Shown here: piece after piece, positions 35,973 through 44,734 of the stretch
How the letters are laid out: each line of letters starts with the position of its first letter
How positions within the stretch are numbered: the stretch's first letter is position 1
Source of the DNA: Psychromicrobium lacuslunae
GTDB taxonomy: Bacteria; Actinomycetota; Actinomycetes; Actinomycetales; Micrococcaceae
DNA: 64,000 nucleotides
Assembly: GCF_000950575.1 (NCBI RefSeq)
Contig: NZ_CP011005.1
Coordinates: 372,001-436,000, forward strand
Reading direction: 5' to 3'
Translations under genes and position numbers: made by a program
Notes under the pieces: model-generated
Told to the model about the DNA's origin: nothing
Database searches by the model: none
What the model saw: only the letters and a program-made list of their open reading frames with translations

Positions 35973-35988
35973 TCAAACATATGTTCTA
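35973..35988. promoter_or_regulatory. LexA (SOS) box 1 in lexA-LysM intergenic region
   Basis: TCAAACATATGTTCTA matches TCGAACATATGTTCGA at 14 of 16 positions, including the whole centre. It lies between the divergent lexA and LysM genes. The remainder of 35803-36117 shows no further gene. Confidence 0.85.
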
Positions 35989-36038
35989 GCGAGTCTTGGC
36001 AACCATCGATCATTCGTGCTAAAAATGAAGAAGCAAAT

Positions 36039-36054
36039 TCGAAAACATGTTCTA
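36039..36054. promoter_or_regulatory. LexA (SOS) box 2 in lexA-LysM intergenic region
   Basis: TCGAAAACATGTTCTA is a second strong LexA box, 66 bp from the first and 64 bp before the LysM ATG. Its placement suggests it mainly governs the LysM gene. Confidence 0.85.
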
Positions 36055-36117
36055 CTCGAAGCTGGTTTGGCTCAAAGAGTAGAAGGTTTTCGAAACAACG
36101 AAAGAAAGGGCAGGGCA

Positions 36118-36501
36118 ATGGCAAGCGGAATCGTAGCTGGCAGTGCAATGTCAACAATCACTCTTAAGTCCCACCGTAAAGCAGCTCGAGTTACCTCCTC
36201 GGGCCTAAAGCTGACTCGACGCGGTCGGTTTTTATTGCTCGGCCTGCCGTTGATGTTACTTGCGGTGGCCGCCTTGGTACTGGTGGGAATCGTCACTTCC
36301 TCGGCGCAGGCTGCAACTGGTACAACTGGCGCCGGTGCGACTCAGGTCACCGTGCAGGCCGGGGAGTCCATCTGGTCAATCGCTGCCGCTAATAGCAGCA
36401 ACCGCGACCCTCGTGATGTGGTCGCCGAGATCGTGCAGCTCAATGACTTGAAGACCTCAGTGCTACAGCCAGGCCAGCAAATCTTCGTGCCGACTCACTA
36501 A
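36118..36501 (+). CDS. SOS-regulated LysM membrane protein, probable cell-division suppressor (YneA/DivS/ChiZ-like position)
   Basis: ATG 36118 gives 127 aa; an ATG at 36148 is possible. The basic N-terminus is followed by one membrane span (about residues 38-60, 'FLLLGLPLMLLAVAALVLVGIV'-type) and an extracytoplasmic LysM domain (about 76-127: 'VTVQAGESIWSIAAANSS...DPRDVVAEIVQLN...LQPGQQIFVP'). The gene is divergent from lexA with two LexA boxes between. This arrangement matches yneA of Bacillus, divS of Corynebacterium and Rv2719c of Mycobacterium, which delay septation during DNA damage. LysM should bind peptidoglycan. Function is inferred from position and architecture. Confidence 0.85.
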   Translation: MASGIVAGSAMSTITLKSHRKAARVTSSGLKLTRRGRFLLLGLPLMLLAVAALVLVGIVTSSAQAATGTTGAGATQVTVQAGESIWSIAAANSSNRDPRDVVAEIVQLNDLKTSVLQPGQQIFVPTH

Positions 36502-36684
36502 TTCATTGATTCACTAATTCGTCAGCTCGCTAATTGCGCTGTCATCTGGATCCTCCCGGCATTGGTAGATCGGTCCGGCCCACAATGACGAGACCCGCAA
36601 TGACGAAGCACTGCGAAAGTGAGTTCTGACACTTCTGTGACGGTCTCGATTAGCTTCCTGGCGCACTGGGCTTAAAATCGAGAA

Positions 36685-37809
36685 GTGAGTCAAGAAACCC
36701 AAGCAGCACGTCTTGAACGGCTAGCGCGCCTGCCGTTACGAGATAACCTGCGCGGCCTCAAACCCTATGGAGCCCCCCAGCTCGACGCTCCGGTGCTACT
36801 AAATGTCAATGAGAACACCCATGGGGTGCCGAGTGATGCTCGAAGGGCCATTATGCGAGCGGTGGAACGCTCGCTCACCGAGCTAAACCGATATCCAGAT
36901 CGAGAATTCACCGAGTTACGTGAGTCCTTGGCCCGTTACCTGGGTCATGGCCTGAGCGCCGATAACATTTGGGCTGCCAATGGCTCCAATGAAGTTCTGC
37001 AACAAATTCTGCAAGCTTTCGGCGGCCCAGCTCGCACGGTGCTGAGTTTTCCACCAACCTATTCGATGTACCCCCTGCTGGCTAGTGGTACGAACACCGA
37101 ATATCTCAGTGGCGAACGAGCGTCGGACTTCTCGCTGAGCGCGGTCTCTGCCGCTGAGCAAGTGGCGGCTGCCGCTCCTCAGCTAGTCATTCTTTGCTCA
37201 CCCAATAATCCCACTGGCACCGCTCTTGACCTGGAAGTGGTTCGCGCGGTCTATCAGGCGAGCGAAGCCGCGCAAAGCATCGTGATAGTTGACGAAGCTT
37301 ATGCCGAGTTCGCCCATCCGGGCACGCCCAGTGCACTGACTCTACTGCCTGGGCGTGAACGGCTGATTGTTTCGCGCACCATGTCGAAGGCTTTCGCCTT
37401 GGCCGGGGCCAGGCTAGGGTACTTGGCGGCTGCCCCGGAAGTCACCGATGCACTCCGCTTGGTGAGACTGCCCTACCACCTCTCCGCACTGACCCAGGCC
37501 ACCGCGGTAGCCGCATTAGAGCACTCCGAATCCTTGCAAGCTAATGTCGAAGACATTAAGCGGCAACGAGACCGCATTGTTGACGGGCTGCGCGCCCTGG
37601 GCCTGCAGCCAGCCCCTTCGGATGCGAATTTCGTTTTTTTCAGCGGCGTCCAGAACCCCGGGAAAATATGGCAAGGACTGCTTGACGCCGGTGTGCTTAT
37701 CCGCGATGTCGGTATTCCGGGCAGTTTGCGAGTGACCGCCGGAACAGAGCAGGAGACCACCGCTTTTCTAGAGAATATGGAGCGCTTACTCGCAGCGGAA
37801 GGACGCTGA
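36685..37809 (+). CDS. hisC: Histidinol-phosphate aminotransferase
   Basis: The product is 374 aa from GTG 36685, a fold-type I PLP aminotransferase. Motifs are 'LRGLKPYGAPQ', 'LNVNENTHG', 'NGSNEVLQQILQAFGG', 'CSPNNPTGT', 'VDEAYAEFA' and the PLP-lysine segment 'SRTMSKAFALAGARLGY'. It makes L-histidinol phosphate from imidazole acetol phosphate. It opens the hisC-hisB-hisH-orf-hisA run; hisD would normally precede it but is not present in this window. An AT-rich TTAAAAT lies about 10 bases upstream of the start. Confidence 0.95.
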   Translation: MSQETQAARLERLARLPLRDNLRGLKPYGAPQLDAPVLLNVNENTHGVPSDARRAIMRAVERSLTELNRYPDREFTELRESLARYLGHGLSADNIWAANGSNEVLQQILQAFGGPARTVLSFPPTYSMYPLLASGTNTEYLSGERASDFSLSAVSAAEQVAAAAPQLVILCSPNNPTGTALDLEVVRAVYQASEAAQSIVIVDEAYAEFAHPGTPSALTLLPGRERLIVSRTMSKAFALAGARLGYLAAAPEVTDALRLVRLPYHLSALTQATAVAALEHSESLQANVEDIKRQRDRIVDGLRALGLQPAPSDANFVFFSGVQNPGKIWQGLLDAGVLIRDVGIPGSLRVTAGTEQETTAFLENMERLLAAEGR

Positions 37810-37880
37810 GCCCCATCAGCCGACCGGATTCCCTAGACTTGACATAGTCAGTGCGACGTATCAGCAAACAAAGGACATTG

Positions 37881-38498
37881 ATGAGTAGCAAACCCCTGGC
37901 CGCGCGCACCGCACGACTGGAGCGGAGCACCTCCGAATCTTCGGTGCTGGTCGAGGTGAACCTCGATGGCACCGGAGCCTCCCAGATCAGCACCAGCGTG
38001 CCCTTTTACGATCACATGCTGACCGCACTGGCTAAGCATTCGCTGATTGATCTCACCGTGCAGGCCACCGGTGATACCCATATTGACGTCCACCACACCG
38101 TTGAGGACGTCGCCATCACTTTCGGCGAGGTTCTGCGCACCGCGCTGGGCAATAAGGCCGGTATCCGCCGTTTCGGTGAGGCCACCGTGCCTTTGGATGA
38201 GGCACTCGCGCAGGCCGTGGTTGACGTTTCGGGCCGCCCGTACTTGGTGCACGGCGGTGAGCCGGAAGGGCAGGAGTATCACCTGATCGGTGGTCATTTC
38301 ACCGGCTCATTGACCAGGCATGTCTTTGAGGCGATCACGCTGCATGCCCAGATCTGCTTGCATATGAGGGTACTGGCTGGCCGGGATCCGCATCATATCG
38401 TTGAGGCACAGTTCAAGGCTTTCGCTCGGGCCTTGCGGGCTGCGGTGGAATCAGACCCTCGGGTGGAAGGCGTTCCTTCCACCAAGGGGCTGCTGTGA
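37881..38498 (+). CDS. hisB: Imidazoleglycerol-phosphate dehydratase
   Basis: ATG 37881 gives 205 aa; the frame is open further upstream to 37851 but homology begins at '[22 protein letters not shown]'. Metal-binding motifs are '[14 protein letters not shown]', '[17 protein letters not shown]' and a second, related half '[18 protein letters not shown]' plus '[16 protein letters not shown]'. It dehydrates IGP to imidazole acetol phosphate, the substrate for HisC. The monofunctional form lacks the phosphatase domain seen in enterobacteria. The stop overlaps hisH (GTGA). Confidence 0.96.
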   Translation: MSSKPLAARTARLERSTSESSVLVEVNLDGTGASQISTSVPFYDHMLTALAKHSLIDLTVQATGDTHIDVHHTVEDVAITFGEVLRTALGNKAGIRRFGEATVPLDEALAQAVVDVSGRPYLVHGGEPEGQEYHLIGGHFTGSLTRHVFEAITLHAQICLHMRVLAGRDPHHIVEAQFKAFARALRAAVESDPRVEGVPSTKGLL

Positions 38499-39172
38499 AG
38501 CCGACAGTCACTGTTCTGGACTACGGCTCGGGGAACGTGCGTTCTGCGGTGCGATCGCTTGAGCGGGCCGGGGCCGAGGTCAAACTCAGCGCTCAAGCCG
38601 TCGATGTGCTGGAAGCCGATGGTTTAGTGGTACCCGGAGTAGGTGCTTTCCAGACCGTAATGGATGAACTGAAACAAGTCGATGCGATCAGGATGATCGG
38701 CAGGCGGGTGGCGGGCGGACGTCCGGTGCTCGCTATTTGCGTGGGCCTGCAGATCCTCTTTGAGGCCGGTGTGGAGCACGGGGTGCGCACCGAAGGAATG
38801 GCCGAGTGGCCTGGCGTCGTCGAACAGCTTCCGGCGGAGGTGCTGCCCCATATGGGCTGGAACACCGTCCAGGTGCCGAGCGGTAGCGTGCTCTTTGAAG
38901 GCGTCGCCCAGGAACGGTTTTACTTTGTGCATTCCTACGCGGTGCAGAACTGGGATTTCGATGTCAGCCAACCAAAAATGCGGCCGCCGCTGGTGACCTG
39001 GAGTGAACACGGCAGCAAGTTCATTGCCGCGGTCGAGAACGGACCTCTGAGCGCTACCCAGTTCCACCCCGAAAAGTCTGGCGATGCCGGAGCCAGGTTA
39101 TTGCGCAACTGGGTGAACTCCCTGCCCAAGAGCCGCCCCCAGCGCTCAACCAACGGAACGGAGGCAAGCTAA
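38495..39172 (+). CDS. hisH: Imidazole glycerol phosphate synthase, glutamine amidotransferase subunit
   Basis: The product is 225 aa from GTG 38495, overlapping hisB. The glutaminase triad is visible: Cys in '[11 protein letters not shown]' and His/Glu in 'TQFHPEKSG'. 'VVPGVGAFQ' forms the oxyanion-side loop. It supplies ammonia to HisF, whose gene is not in the window. The stop TAA shares a base with the ATG of a 50-residue membrane protein gene. Confidence 0.96.
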   Translation: MKPTVTVLDYGSGNVRSAVRSLERAGAEVKLSAQAVDVLEADGLVVPGVGAFQTVMDELKQVDAIRMIGRRVAGGRPVLAICVGLQILFEAGVEHGVRTEGMAEWPGVVEQLPAEVLPHMGWNTVQVPSGSVLFEGVAQERFYFVHSYAVQNWDFDVSQPKMRPPLVTWSEHGSKFIAAVENGPLSATQFHPEKSGDAGARLLRNWVNSLPKSRPQRSTNGTEAS

Positions 39173-39324
39173 TGGTTTCCATTCTGCTGATGGGCCTCGG
39201 TGGCTTGCTGATCGGTGGCGCGATAGCCTTCTGGCAACAGAAGACGCCGCGTTGGATTCCCATTGCCTTTGGCGTGCTGGCCGTTTTGGCGCTACTTGGC
39301 GCCTACCTTTTCACCCTTTCCTAG
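39172..39324 (+). CDS. Small membrane protein between hisH and hisA (50 aa)
   Basis: TAATG links the hisH stop to this ATG, with GGAGG (39160-39164) well placed upstream. The 50-residue product begins [16 protein letters not shown] and has two hydrophobic helices (about 2-20 and 29-49) separated by a short polar turn, WQQKTPR. No known motif is recognised. The coupling and good ribosome site argue that it is real and expressed with the his genes. Similar small frames at this place occur in relatives as far as I recall, but this was not checked. Function unknown. Confidence 0.7.
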   Translation: MVSILLMGLGGLLIGGAIAFWQQKTPRWIPIAFGVLAVLALLGAYLFTLS

Positions 39325-39373
39325 ACCGGCGCCCGTCGACTACTAATCGTTTCACCAACTAAGGACTGACTAG

Positions 39374-40111
39374 ATGAGCATTCTTGAGCTACTGCCCGCC
39401 GTAGATGTCGCCGATGGCCAGGCAGTACGCCTGGTGCAGGGCGAAGCAGGCAGTGAGACTGCTTACGGTGCGCCGCTCGACGCCGCGCTGGCCTGGCAGC
39501 AAGATGGCGCCGAATGGGTGCATCTGGTGGATCTGGACGCTGCTTTTGGTCGTGGCTCGAACTTGCCGTTGCTGCGTGAAGTGGTTTCAGCTTTGCAGGT
39601 GAAAGTCGAGCTCTCCGGTGGCATCCGTGACGACGCCTCCTTGGAAGGCGCCCTGGAGCTGGGGGCTGAGCGGGTCAACTTAGGCACTGCGGCGCTTGAA
39701 GACCCGGAGTGGACCGCTCGTGCAATCGCGCGATTCGGTGACAAAATCGCCGTTGGTCTTGACGTTCGCGGTACCACCTTGGCGGCTCGTGGCTGGACCC
39801 GTGAGGGCGGTGACCTCTGGGAGGTGCTGGCCAGGCTCGAAGACGCGGGCTGCGCACGTTATGTGGTGACCGATGTGACCAAGGATGGCACGCTGCGCGG
39901 GCCGAACCTGGAATTGCTCGGGGAGATGCTGCAACGAACCAATAAGCCGGTGGTGGCTTCCGGTGGCATTTCCAGCTTGGAAGATCTGCGTCAACTGCGC
40001 ACCCTGGTGCCGCTCGGCTTGGAAGGTGCGATTGTTGGTAAGGCGCTTTACGCTGGCGCCTTCACGCTGCCCGAAGCGCTTGAGGTGGCTGGCCGCCGCC
40101 AACCGCTATGA
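39374..40111 (+). CDS. priA: Phosphoribosyl isomerase A (HisA/PriA)
   Basis: The product is a 245-aa TIM barrel. Catalytic Asp is in '[15 protein letters not shown]', the phosphate-binding Gly motifs are '[10 protein letters not shown]' and 'VVASGGISS', and the second Asp region is '[16 protein letters not shown]'. In actinobacteria this enzyme usually serves both histidine (ProFAR isomerase) and tryptophan (PRA isomerase) synthesis. Whether this one is bifunctional cannot be told from sequence by eye. It overlaps the SseB-family gene by four bases. Confidence 0.93.
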   Translation: MSILELLPAVDVADGQAVRLVQGEAGSETAYGAPLDAALAWQQDGAEWVHLVDLDAAFGRGSNLPLLREVVSALQVKVELSGGIRDDASLEGALELGAERVNLGTAALEDPEWTARAIARFGDKIAVGLDVRGTTLAARGWTREGGDLWEVLARLEDAGCARYVVTDVTKDGTLRGPNLELLGEMLQRTNKPVVASGGISSLEDLRQLRTLVPLGLEGAIVGKALYAGAFTLPEALEVAGRRQPL

Positions 40112-41034
40112 GTGGCTCACCTTCGCGAGATCTGCCAGCCCACATCGCAGCCGCACTGCAGGGTGCGGGCGGTGCAGCTGATAGTGCAGGTCGGGCTTGG
40201 CAGGGCAGAGATTTAAGCGGTGAATATCACCAGTTCGACGGCGATGACGGTGTTGCGGACCCGATGCTCAGCGCAGCCCTGACTGCCCTTGCTGACGGCT
40301 TGGGGGATGAATCAGCGGTGATTGCGAGTCTGAGTCAGGCTCGTCTATTCGTGCCGGTTATTGCCGAATTGACTGCCGCCGCCACAGGCTCGCACGGGGT
40401 CGCCGCCGATAAAGAGTCTGAGATGGCGTTAGTGAGCTTGGCAGCACCCGACGGGCGTCGCGCGCTGCCGGCCTTCAGCAGCATTGAACGCTTGCAGAAC
40501 TGGCACCCGCAGGCCCGTCCGGTGGCGGTTTTTGCGCCACGGCTCGCGCTCTCAGCGGTCGCCGAGGAGGCCCAACTGCTAGTGATCGATCCGGCGGCCG
40601 AGCTGACGTTCGTGGTACGCCGGCCCGCGATGTGGGCACTTGCTCAGCAGCGTCAGTGGTTGCCGAGCTATCAGGATGCTGAACTAGCCGAGCGAATCCG
40701 AGGCATTGTGACTACCGAGGCGGCACAGTTCGGTCAGCACTCGACAGTACCCGGAGCTGCGGTGCGCTTGCATGGTGTAGAGATGATGCCCGGCAGCGGC
40801 ATTCGCAGCAGGCTAAACGCTGGTGCGGCCGGGGGAGCAATAGTGAATGGCGGCGGTGGCGGACCGGAATTGCGATTAGTCTTCCTGCTCGAAGCCGGCT
40901 TGAGTGAGCAGCAGCTGAATCAGCTGCTGAGTCGTGTGCAGGGCAGCCTAGCGGCGGACGAAGTCTTCGCCGAGCGGGTCGACTCATTAGAAATAAGTAT
41001 CCAGAGCATTGAAAGTGAGGATGGGTCGGAGTGA
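40108..41034 (+). CDS. SseB-family protein
   Basis: The product is 308 aa. The N-terminal SseB domain includes '[15 protein letters not shown]', '[27 protein letters not shown]' in part and '[24 protein letters not shown]', the usual actinobacterial SseB layout. The C-terminal region contains a Gly-rich insert ([11 protein letters not shown]) and a second alpha/beta part. SseB-domain proteins have no established biochemical role in actinobacteria. Coupled to hisA (ATGA) and to the next MFS gene (GTGA). Confidence 0.85.
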   Translation: MSGSPSRDLPAHIAAALQGAGGAADSAGRAWQGRDLSGEYHQFDGDDGVADPMLSAALTALADGLGDESAVIASLSQARLFVPVIAELTAAATGSHGVAADKESEMALVSLAAPDGRRALPAFSSIERLQNWHPQARPVAVFAPRLALSAVAEEAQLLVIDPAAELTFVVRRPAMWALAQQRQWLPSYQDAELAERIRGIVTTEAAQFGQHSTVPGAAVRLHGVEMMPGSGIRSRLNAGAAGGAIVNGGGGGPELRLVFLLEAGLSEQQLNQLLSRVQGSLAADEVFAERVDSLEISIQSIESEDGSE

Positions 41035-42314
41035 ATTTTCGACAGTACGGGCACCTGCTGAGAGTACCTGCGCTGCGTAAGTTGCTCTTGGTGGCCATGC
41101 TGGCCCGAATCCCGCACTCAGCTTCGGCTGTGGTACTTACCTTGCACGTGGTGAATACCTTGGGCTTGGGTTATGCGGCTGCGGGCGGAGTTGGTGCCGC
41201 GGTGACCGTGGGCATCGCCTTCGGCGGACCATGGCGTGGCCGGTTGGTTGATATCAAAGGCCTACGGCGAGCGATGGTGCCCTCAATTATTGGTGAGGTC
41301 ACGGTCTGGACGGTTGCGCCTTTCCTGAACTACCAATTATTACTGATTGCGGCCATTATCGGCGGGGCGCTGGCGGTGCCGATTTTCAGCGTGGTGCGCC
41401 AAGCACTCGGCGTGATGGTTTCTACCAAGCATCGGCGCACCGCCTATGCCTTGGACTCAATCGGTGCGGAACTTACCTTCATGATCGGCCCCGCCGCGGG
41501 TGTCGCGCTGGCCACGGTGAATACCGTAGCCGCGATGATCATTATCGGGGCAGCGTCCTCGCTTGCTGGGTTACTTCTGTTTTGGTTCAATCCGCCGACT
41601 CGGAGCGGCCAGCCGGGGAGTTACCAGGGCGATGTCGAAGATGCGCTGGAGTCCTTCGAAGAACTCGCCCCGAACGAGGCAGCCAGCAGCACCTCTTCCA
41701 CCGGCACCAGCCCGCTGAGCCGGTTATCGGGACGACTTCGAGGACAACTGAGCTGGATCACCATCGCGGTGCTGGCGGTGCTGGCCGCCTCGGTCGGGGT
41801 GGGGATGACTCTCACTGGCACCGATGTCGGTATTGTTGCGGTGCTGCGTGAGCATGATCAGCAGTCCCAGATCGGCATTGTCTTCATCTTCTGGTGTGCC
41901 GCCTCAATCGTGGGTGGACTGATTTACGGTTCGCTGCATCGCAAGGTGAACCCGCTCTGGCTGCTGGCCGTGATGGCACTTCTGACGGTGCCAATGGGCT
42001 TCGCCACCGAAACCTGGGCGCTTGCCCTGCTGAGCATTCCGGCCGGCCTGTTGTGCGCCCCGGTGCTCTCCGCTAGTTCTGAGTGGGTGGCCAATTTAGT
42101 ACCGGAGGCACGACGCGGTGAGGCAATGGGCTGGTACGGCTCGGCGATCACCCTGGGCAGCGCCATTGGGGCGCCGCTCGCCGGGGCGGCGATAGACGCT
42201 GTCGGTCCCTGGGGTGGTTTTGCCGCGGTCGGGGTGATCTCGACATTGCTCGCTGTGGTGGGGCTCAGCGCGCAGTGGCTGCGGCGTCGCCGGGGGAGCG
42301 TCGAAGCATACTGA
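41031..42314 (+). CDS. MFS transporter
   Basis: The product is 427 aa from GTG 41031, overlapping the SseB gene. Twelve membrane spans are predicted, with a central hydrophilic Ser/Thr-rich loop (about residues 190-235). The loop A-type motif 'GPWRGRLVDIKGLRR' follows the second span. The family looks like small-molecule efflux MFS proteins; the substrate is unknown. It is the last gene of the run that begins with hisC and converges on the epimerase-family gene. Confidence 0.87.
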   Translation: MNFRQYGHLLRVPALRKLLLVAMLARIPHSASAVVLTLHVVNTLGLGYAAAGGVGAAVTVGIAFGGPWRGRLVDIKGLRRAMVPSIIGEVTVWTVAPFLNYQLLLIAAIIGGALAVPIFSVVRQALGVMVSTKHRRTAYALDSIGAELTFMIGPAAGVALATVNTVAAMIIIGAASSLAGLLLFWFNPPTRSGQPGSYQGDVEDALESFEELAPNEAASSTSSTGTSPLSRLSGRLRGQLSWITIAVLAVLAASVGVGMTLTGTDVGIVAVLREHDQQSQIGIVFIFWCAASIVGGLIYGSLHRKVNPLWLLAVMALLTVPMGFATETWALALLSIPAGLLCAPVLSASSEWVANLVPEARRGEAMGWYGSAITLGSAIGAPLAGAAIDAVGPWGGFAAVGVISTLLAVVGLSAQWLRRRRGSVEAY

Positions 42315-42326
42315 AAGGGTCGAGAC

Positions 42327-43247
42327 TCAGTTGCTCCGAATCGAGTCAAGCGTGGTTACTAAGGCTTGCTCGAAGGGTGTTGCCGGTAGGTCGAATCGGG
42401 ATTCGGTTTCAGTTGAGTCCGCAATGAATTCGTGGGTGAACTGATAGCTGCTGGCCGCCACCTCCCGCATTCTGGGGTTGAAGAGACCCAGGCCACGGAG
42501 CAGCCAGCCTGGGATGGGGCTTAGCTTTCCGCGTCGACCTGAGATCTCGGCGACCTGATCGGCGATGCTATTGCGGCTGTCATGGCTGGCGTGCGGGGTC
42601 ACCCAGGCGCGACCGAAGGCGTCCTCATCCCGAGCCACGGCCACCAGAGTCCTGGCGATATCCGGAAGAAAAGCCCAGCTGTGCTTCAGTGCCGGGTTCC
42701 CCACTACCTGCGCTGTTTTACCGGCGAGCAGCGGGCCGAAGAAACGATCGCCCAAATGTGCGTTCTCACCAGCGCCCGGGCCGAAGTAGTCGCTGGCTCT
42801 GACCTCTGCAGCCTGAATCTCGCCGCGCTCGTGAGCATGTAACATCTCCAACCAGAGATCGGCGCGGATTTGCCCCTTAGTGTCCTCGGGGTGGAAAGGA
42901 GTCTGCGCAGTCATTGGACCACTCGGAATGCCATGTGGGTAGAGGTTGCCCATCAACACCAAGCGGGCCCCGGTTGAGCGGGCGGCGGCAATAGCTGCCC
43001 GGCCAATTGGCGGCCATTCCGCGGCCCAGGTGTGATACGGCGGGTTGGTGCAGATGAAAAGAGTTTCAGCGCCTTTGACTGCCTCGCTCAGGGCTTGCCC
43101 GTCCGAACCATCGACGACCACCGCTTTGCTGCCCGCGAGCTGAGTGCCCCGTCGGCTACCGACCGTGACCTGATCTCCAGCGCTGCTGAGTTGGCGCGCC
43201 AGTTCAGCGCCGATCAGTCCAGCTCCGAGTATGAATTGTTGTGCCAT
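42327..43247 (-). CDS. NAD(P)-dependent epimerase/dehydratase-like (NmrA-type) protein
   Basis: ATG 43247 with GGAGG upstream gives 306 aa; the longer frame to 43349 crosses the regulatory region and is rejected. The N-terminal Rossmann motif is 'FILGAGLIGAELARQL', a GxGxxG dinucleotide site. 'VLMGNLYPHG' and 'VRASDYFGPG' are typical of extended SDR enzymes, where Y in the NLYPHG region may replace the usual YxxxK tyrosine. Substrate unknown. It is divergent from a TetR gene with a palindrome in between, a typical repressor/target pair. Confidence 0.85.
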   Translation of the reverse strand: MAQQFILGAGLIGAELARQLSSAGDQVTVGSRRGTQLAGSKAVVVDGSDGQALSEAVKGAETLFICTNPPYHTWAAEWPPIGRAAIAAARSTGARLVLMGNLYPHGIPSGPMTAQTPFHPEDTKGQIRADLWLEMLHAHERGEIQAAEVRASDYFGPGAGENAHLGDRFFGPLLAGKTAQVVGNPALKHSWAFLPDIARTLVAVARDEDAFGRAWVTPHASHDSRNSIADQVAEISGRRGKLSPIPGWLLRGLGLFNPRMREVAASSYQFTHEFIADSTETESRFDLPATPFEQALVTTLDSIRSN

Positions 43248-43277
43248 GATGCCTCCGTTAGCGATGAAAAGGTTTGA

Positions 43278-43292
43278 GAGAGCAGTGCTCTC
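43278..43292. promoter_or_regulatory. Palindromic TetR operator candidate
   Basis: GAGAGCA-G-TGCTCTC is a perfect inverted repeat with 7-bp arms, located 31 bp before the reductase start and 87 bp before the TetR gene. Similar half-sites (AAGAGCACCGCTC) occur at about 43326. Binding by the adjacent TetR protein is inferred. Confidence 0.45.
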
Positions 43293-43378
43293 GAATTGAG
43301 AATAGACTGCTTCATTGTGAAAAGCAAGAGCACCGCTCACATTTGTCACCAGCGCTCTCTTTCTGTCAAAATGGAGTG

Positions 43379-44089
43379 ATGGAAGAGCAGCGGAATCAGC
43401 AGATCTCGGTACGGGGTACCAGGGCGCGCGCTAGGGAGCAGGTGCTTGCCGATATCGTGCAACTGGCCGAGGTGCAACTGCGGGACCGGGGAGCCTCGGA
43501 GCTCTCGCTTCGGGCGATCGCTCGCGAATTAGGTATGGTTTCGTCAGCGATCTATCGATATTTTCCTAGCGCGGAAGCCCTCTTGACCGCCCTGATCATC
43601 AGGGCGTACCAGGACATCGGCGATGCCGCTGAGCAAGCTCTTCGGGCGGCAACTGATCAGCCGGCGCTGGAACAGTACCTGGCGATCTGTCACGGCTGTC
43701 GGGACTGGGCGCTGGCAAATCCTCATCGCTATGCGCTGATTTATGGCTCTCCAGTGCCTGGCTATGCCGCCCCCAGGGACACTGTTGAACCGGCCACCAA
43801 GGTCGGCCGACTATTGATTTCGGTGGCTGAGATGGACCGAAGTGCGCCGTCGTTTTCTGCTGCAGCGCAGTGGCCAGCTGAGCGGGATAGCCTGCAGAGT
43901 AGGCTCTCGGAACTCTTTGACGCTGAACTCGATGGAGATCAAATTGCCATTGGAGTCGCTGGCTGGAGCCATCTTTTCGGCTTACTGAGTTTCGAGTTAT
44001 TCGGGCACTTCGTCGGCTCGGTCAAGGACAATCGCAGTTACTTTGATGCCGTGATGCGACATTGGGCCAAACAGCTAGGCCTAGCCTAG
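43379..44089 (+). CDS. TetR/AcrR-family transcriptional regulator
   Basis: ATG 43379 gives 236 aa (GTG 43376 is adjacent). The TetR helix-turn-helix is 'RARAREQVLADIVQLAEVQL...LSLRAIARELGMVSSAIYRYFPSAEALLTALI'. The C-terminal ligand domain contains 'YALIYGSPVPGYAAP', a feature of the TetR_C_33/WHG domain subgroup. It probably represses the divergent reductase gene and itself. The ligand is unknown. Confidence 0.9.
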   Translation: MEEQRNQQISVRGTRARAREQVLADIVQLAEVQLRDRGASELSLRAIARELGMVSSAIYRYFPSAEALLTALIIRAYQDIGDAAEQALRAATDQPALEQYLAICHGCRDWALANPHRYALIYGSPVPGYAAPRDTVEPATKVGRLLISVAEMDRSAPSFSAAAQWPAERDSLQSRLSELFDAELDGDQIAIGVAGWSHLFGLLSFELFGHFVGSVKDNRSYFDAVMRHWAKQLGLA

Positions 44090-44096
44090 CAAGAGT

Positions 44097-44462
44097 TTAG
44101 TTGACTGGTCCGGTGAATTTCTCCCCGGGCCCTTGGCCGGGTGCATCCGGCAGGGTGGACGCTTCACGGAAGGCGAGTTGCAGGGAGCGCAGACCGTCCC
44201 GCAAGGGTCCAGCGTGTTGGCTGCCAATTTCGGGTGCGGCAGCAGTGACGAAACCGGCCAGGGCGGTGATCAGCTTGCGGGCTTCATCGAGATCCTTGAG
44301 GGATTCCGCTTCGGGGCCTTCGGCTAGGCCAACCTTGACGGCGGCGGCGCTCATGAGGTGCACGGCGGCGGTGTTAATGACTTCAATCGCTGGCACTTCG
44401 GCAATATCGCGGATCACTGCCGCTTGCTGATCGGGGGCCAGATTATCCTCAGAGGTACTCAT
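44097..44462 (-). CDS. DUF1844 domain protein
   Basis: The product is 121 aa. 'PAIEVINTAAVHLMSAAAVKVGL' and 'LDEARKLITALAGFVTAAA' are typical of DUF1844, an actinobacterial family of unknown function found next to infC. It converges on the TetR gene and is divergent from infC, with the 272-bp infC leader between. No catalytic motif seen. Confidence 0.87.
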   Translation of the reverse strand: MSTSEDNLAPDQQAAVIRDIAEVPAIEVINTAAVHLMSAAAVKVGLAEGPEAESLKDLDEARKLITALAGFVTAAAPEIGSQHAGPLRDGLRSLQLAFREASTLPDAPGQGPGEKFTGPVN

Positions 44463-44651
44463 ACTGCTAAGCTTGTCATAGACCGGCTGGAAGTCGTTAT
44501 TTTTTTGCGTCCAACTGAACGTTGGAGCATTAGTGGCGATAACCGGCTAGCAAGCGGAGTTCTCTCCCACCTGTCGACCCGAATAGCTGTAGAAGCCGGA
44601 GTTACCAGGTATAGGTCGACCGTCCAGGTCACTGGTTCTGTCGTATCTTTG

Positions 44652-44683
44652 AGGCCTTCGATTGCACCGGCAATCGGAGGCCT
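44652..44683 (+). terminator. Hairpin in infC leader, possible attenuator
   Basis: 44652-44665 pairs with 44670-44683 over 14 bp (one G-U) around the loop ACCG, followed by TCTCTGT. It lies about 50 bp before the infC start, within a gene-free 272-bp region. Ribosomal-protein operons of this type are often autoregulated; this could be an attenuator. Confidence 0.5.
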
Positions 44684-44734
44684 TCTCTGTATGTCCGGTG
44701 TCTTAGCCGTAAAAGACATAATCAGGAGTAACAC

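Noticed and set aside
36576-36612. Short direct repeat CAATGACGA before hisC
   Set aside because: Two short copies only; no symmetry or regulatory pattern recognised.
39346-39356. LacI-like AATCGTTTCA before hisA
   Set aside because: Single half-palindromic match without a nearby promoter or link to the sugar locus; likely chance.
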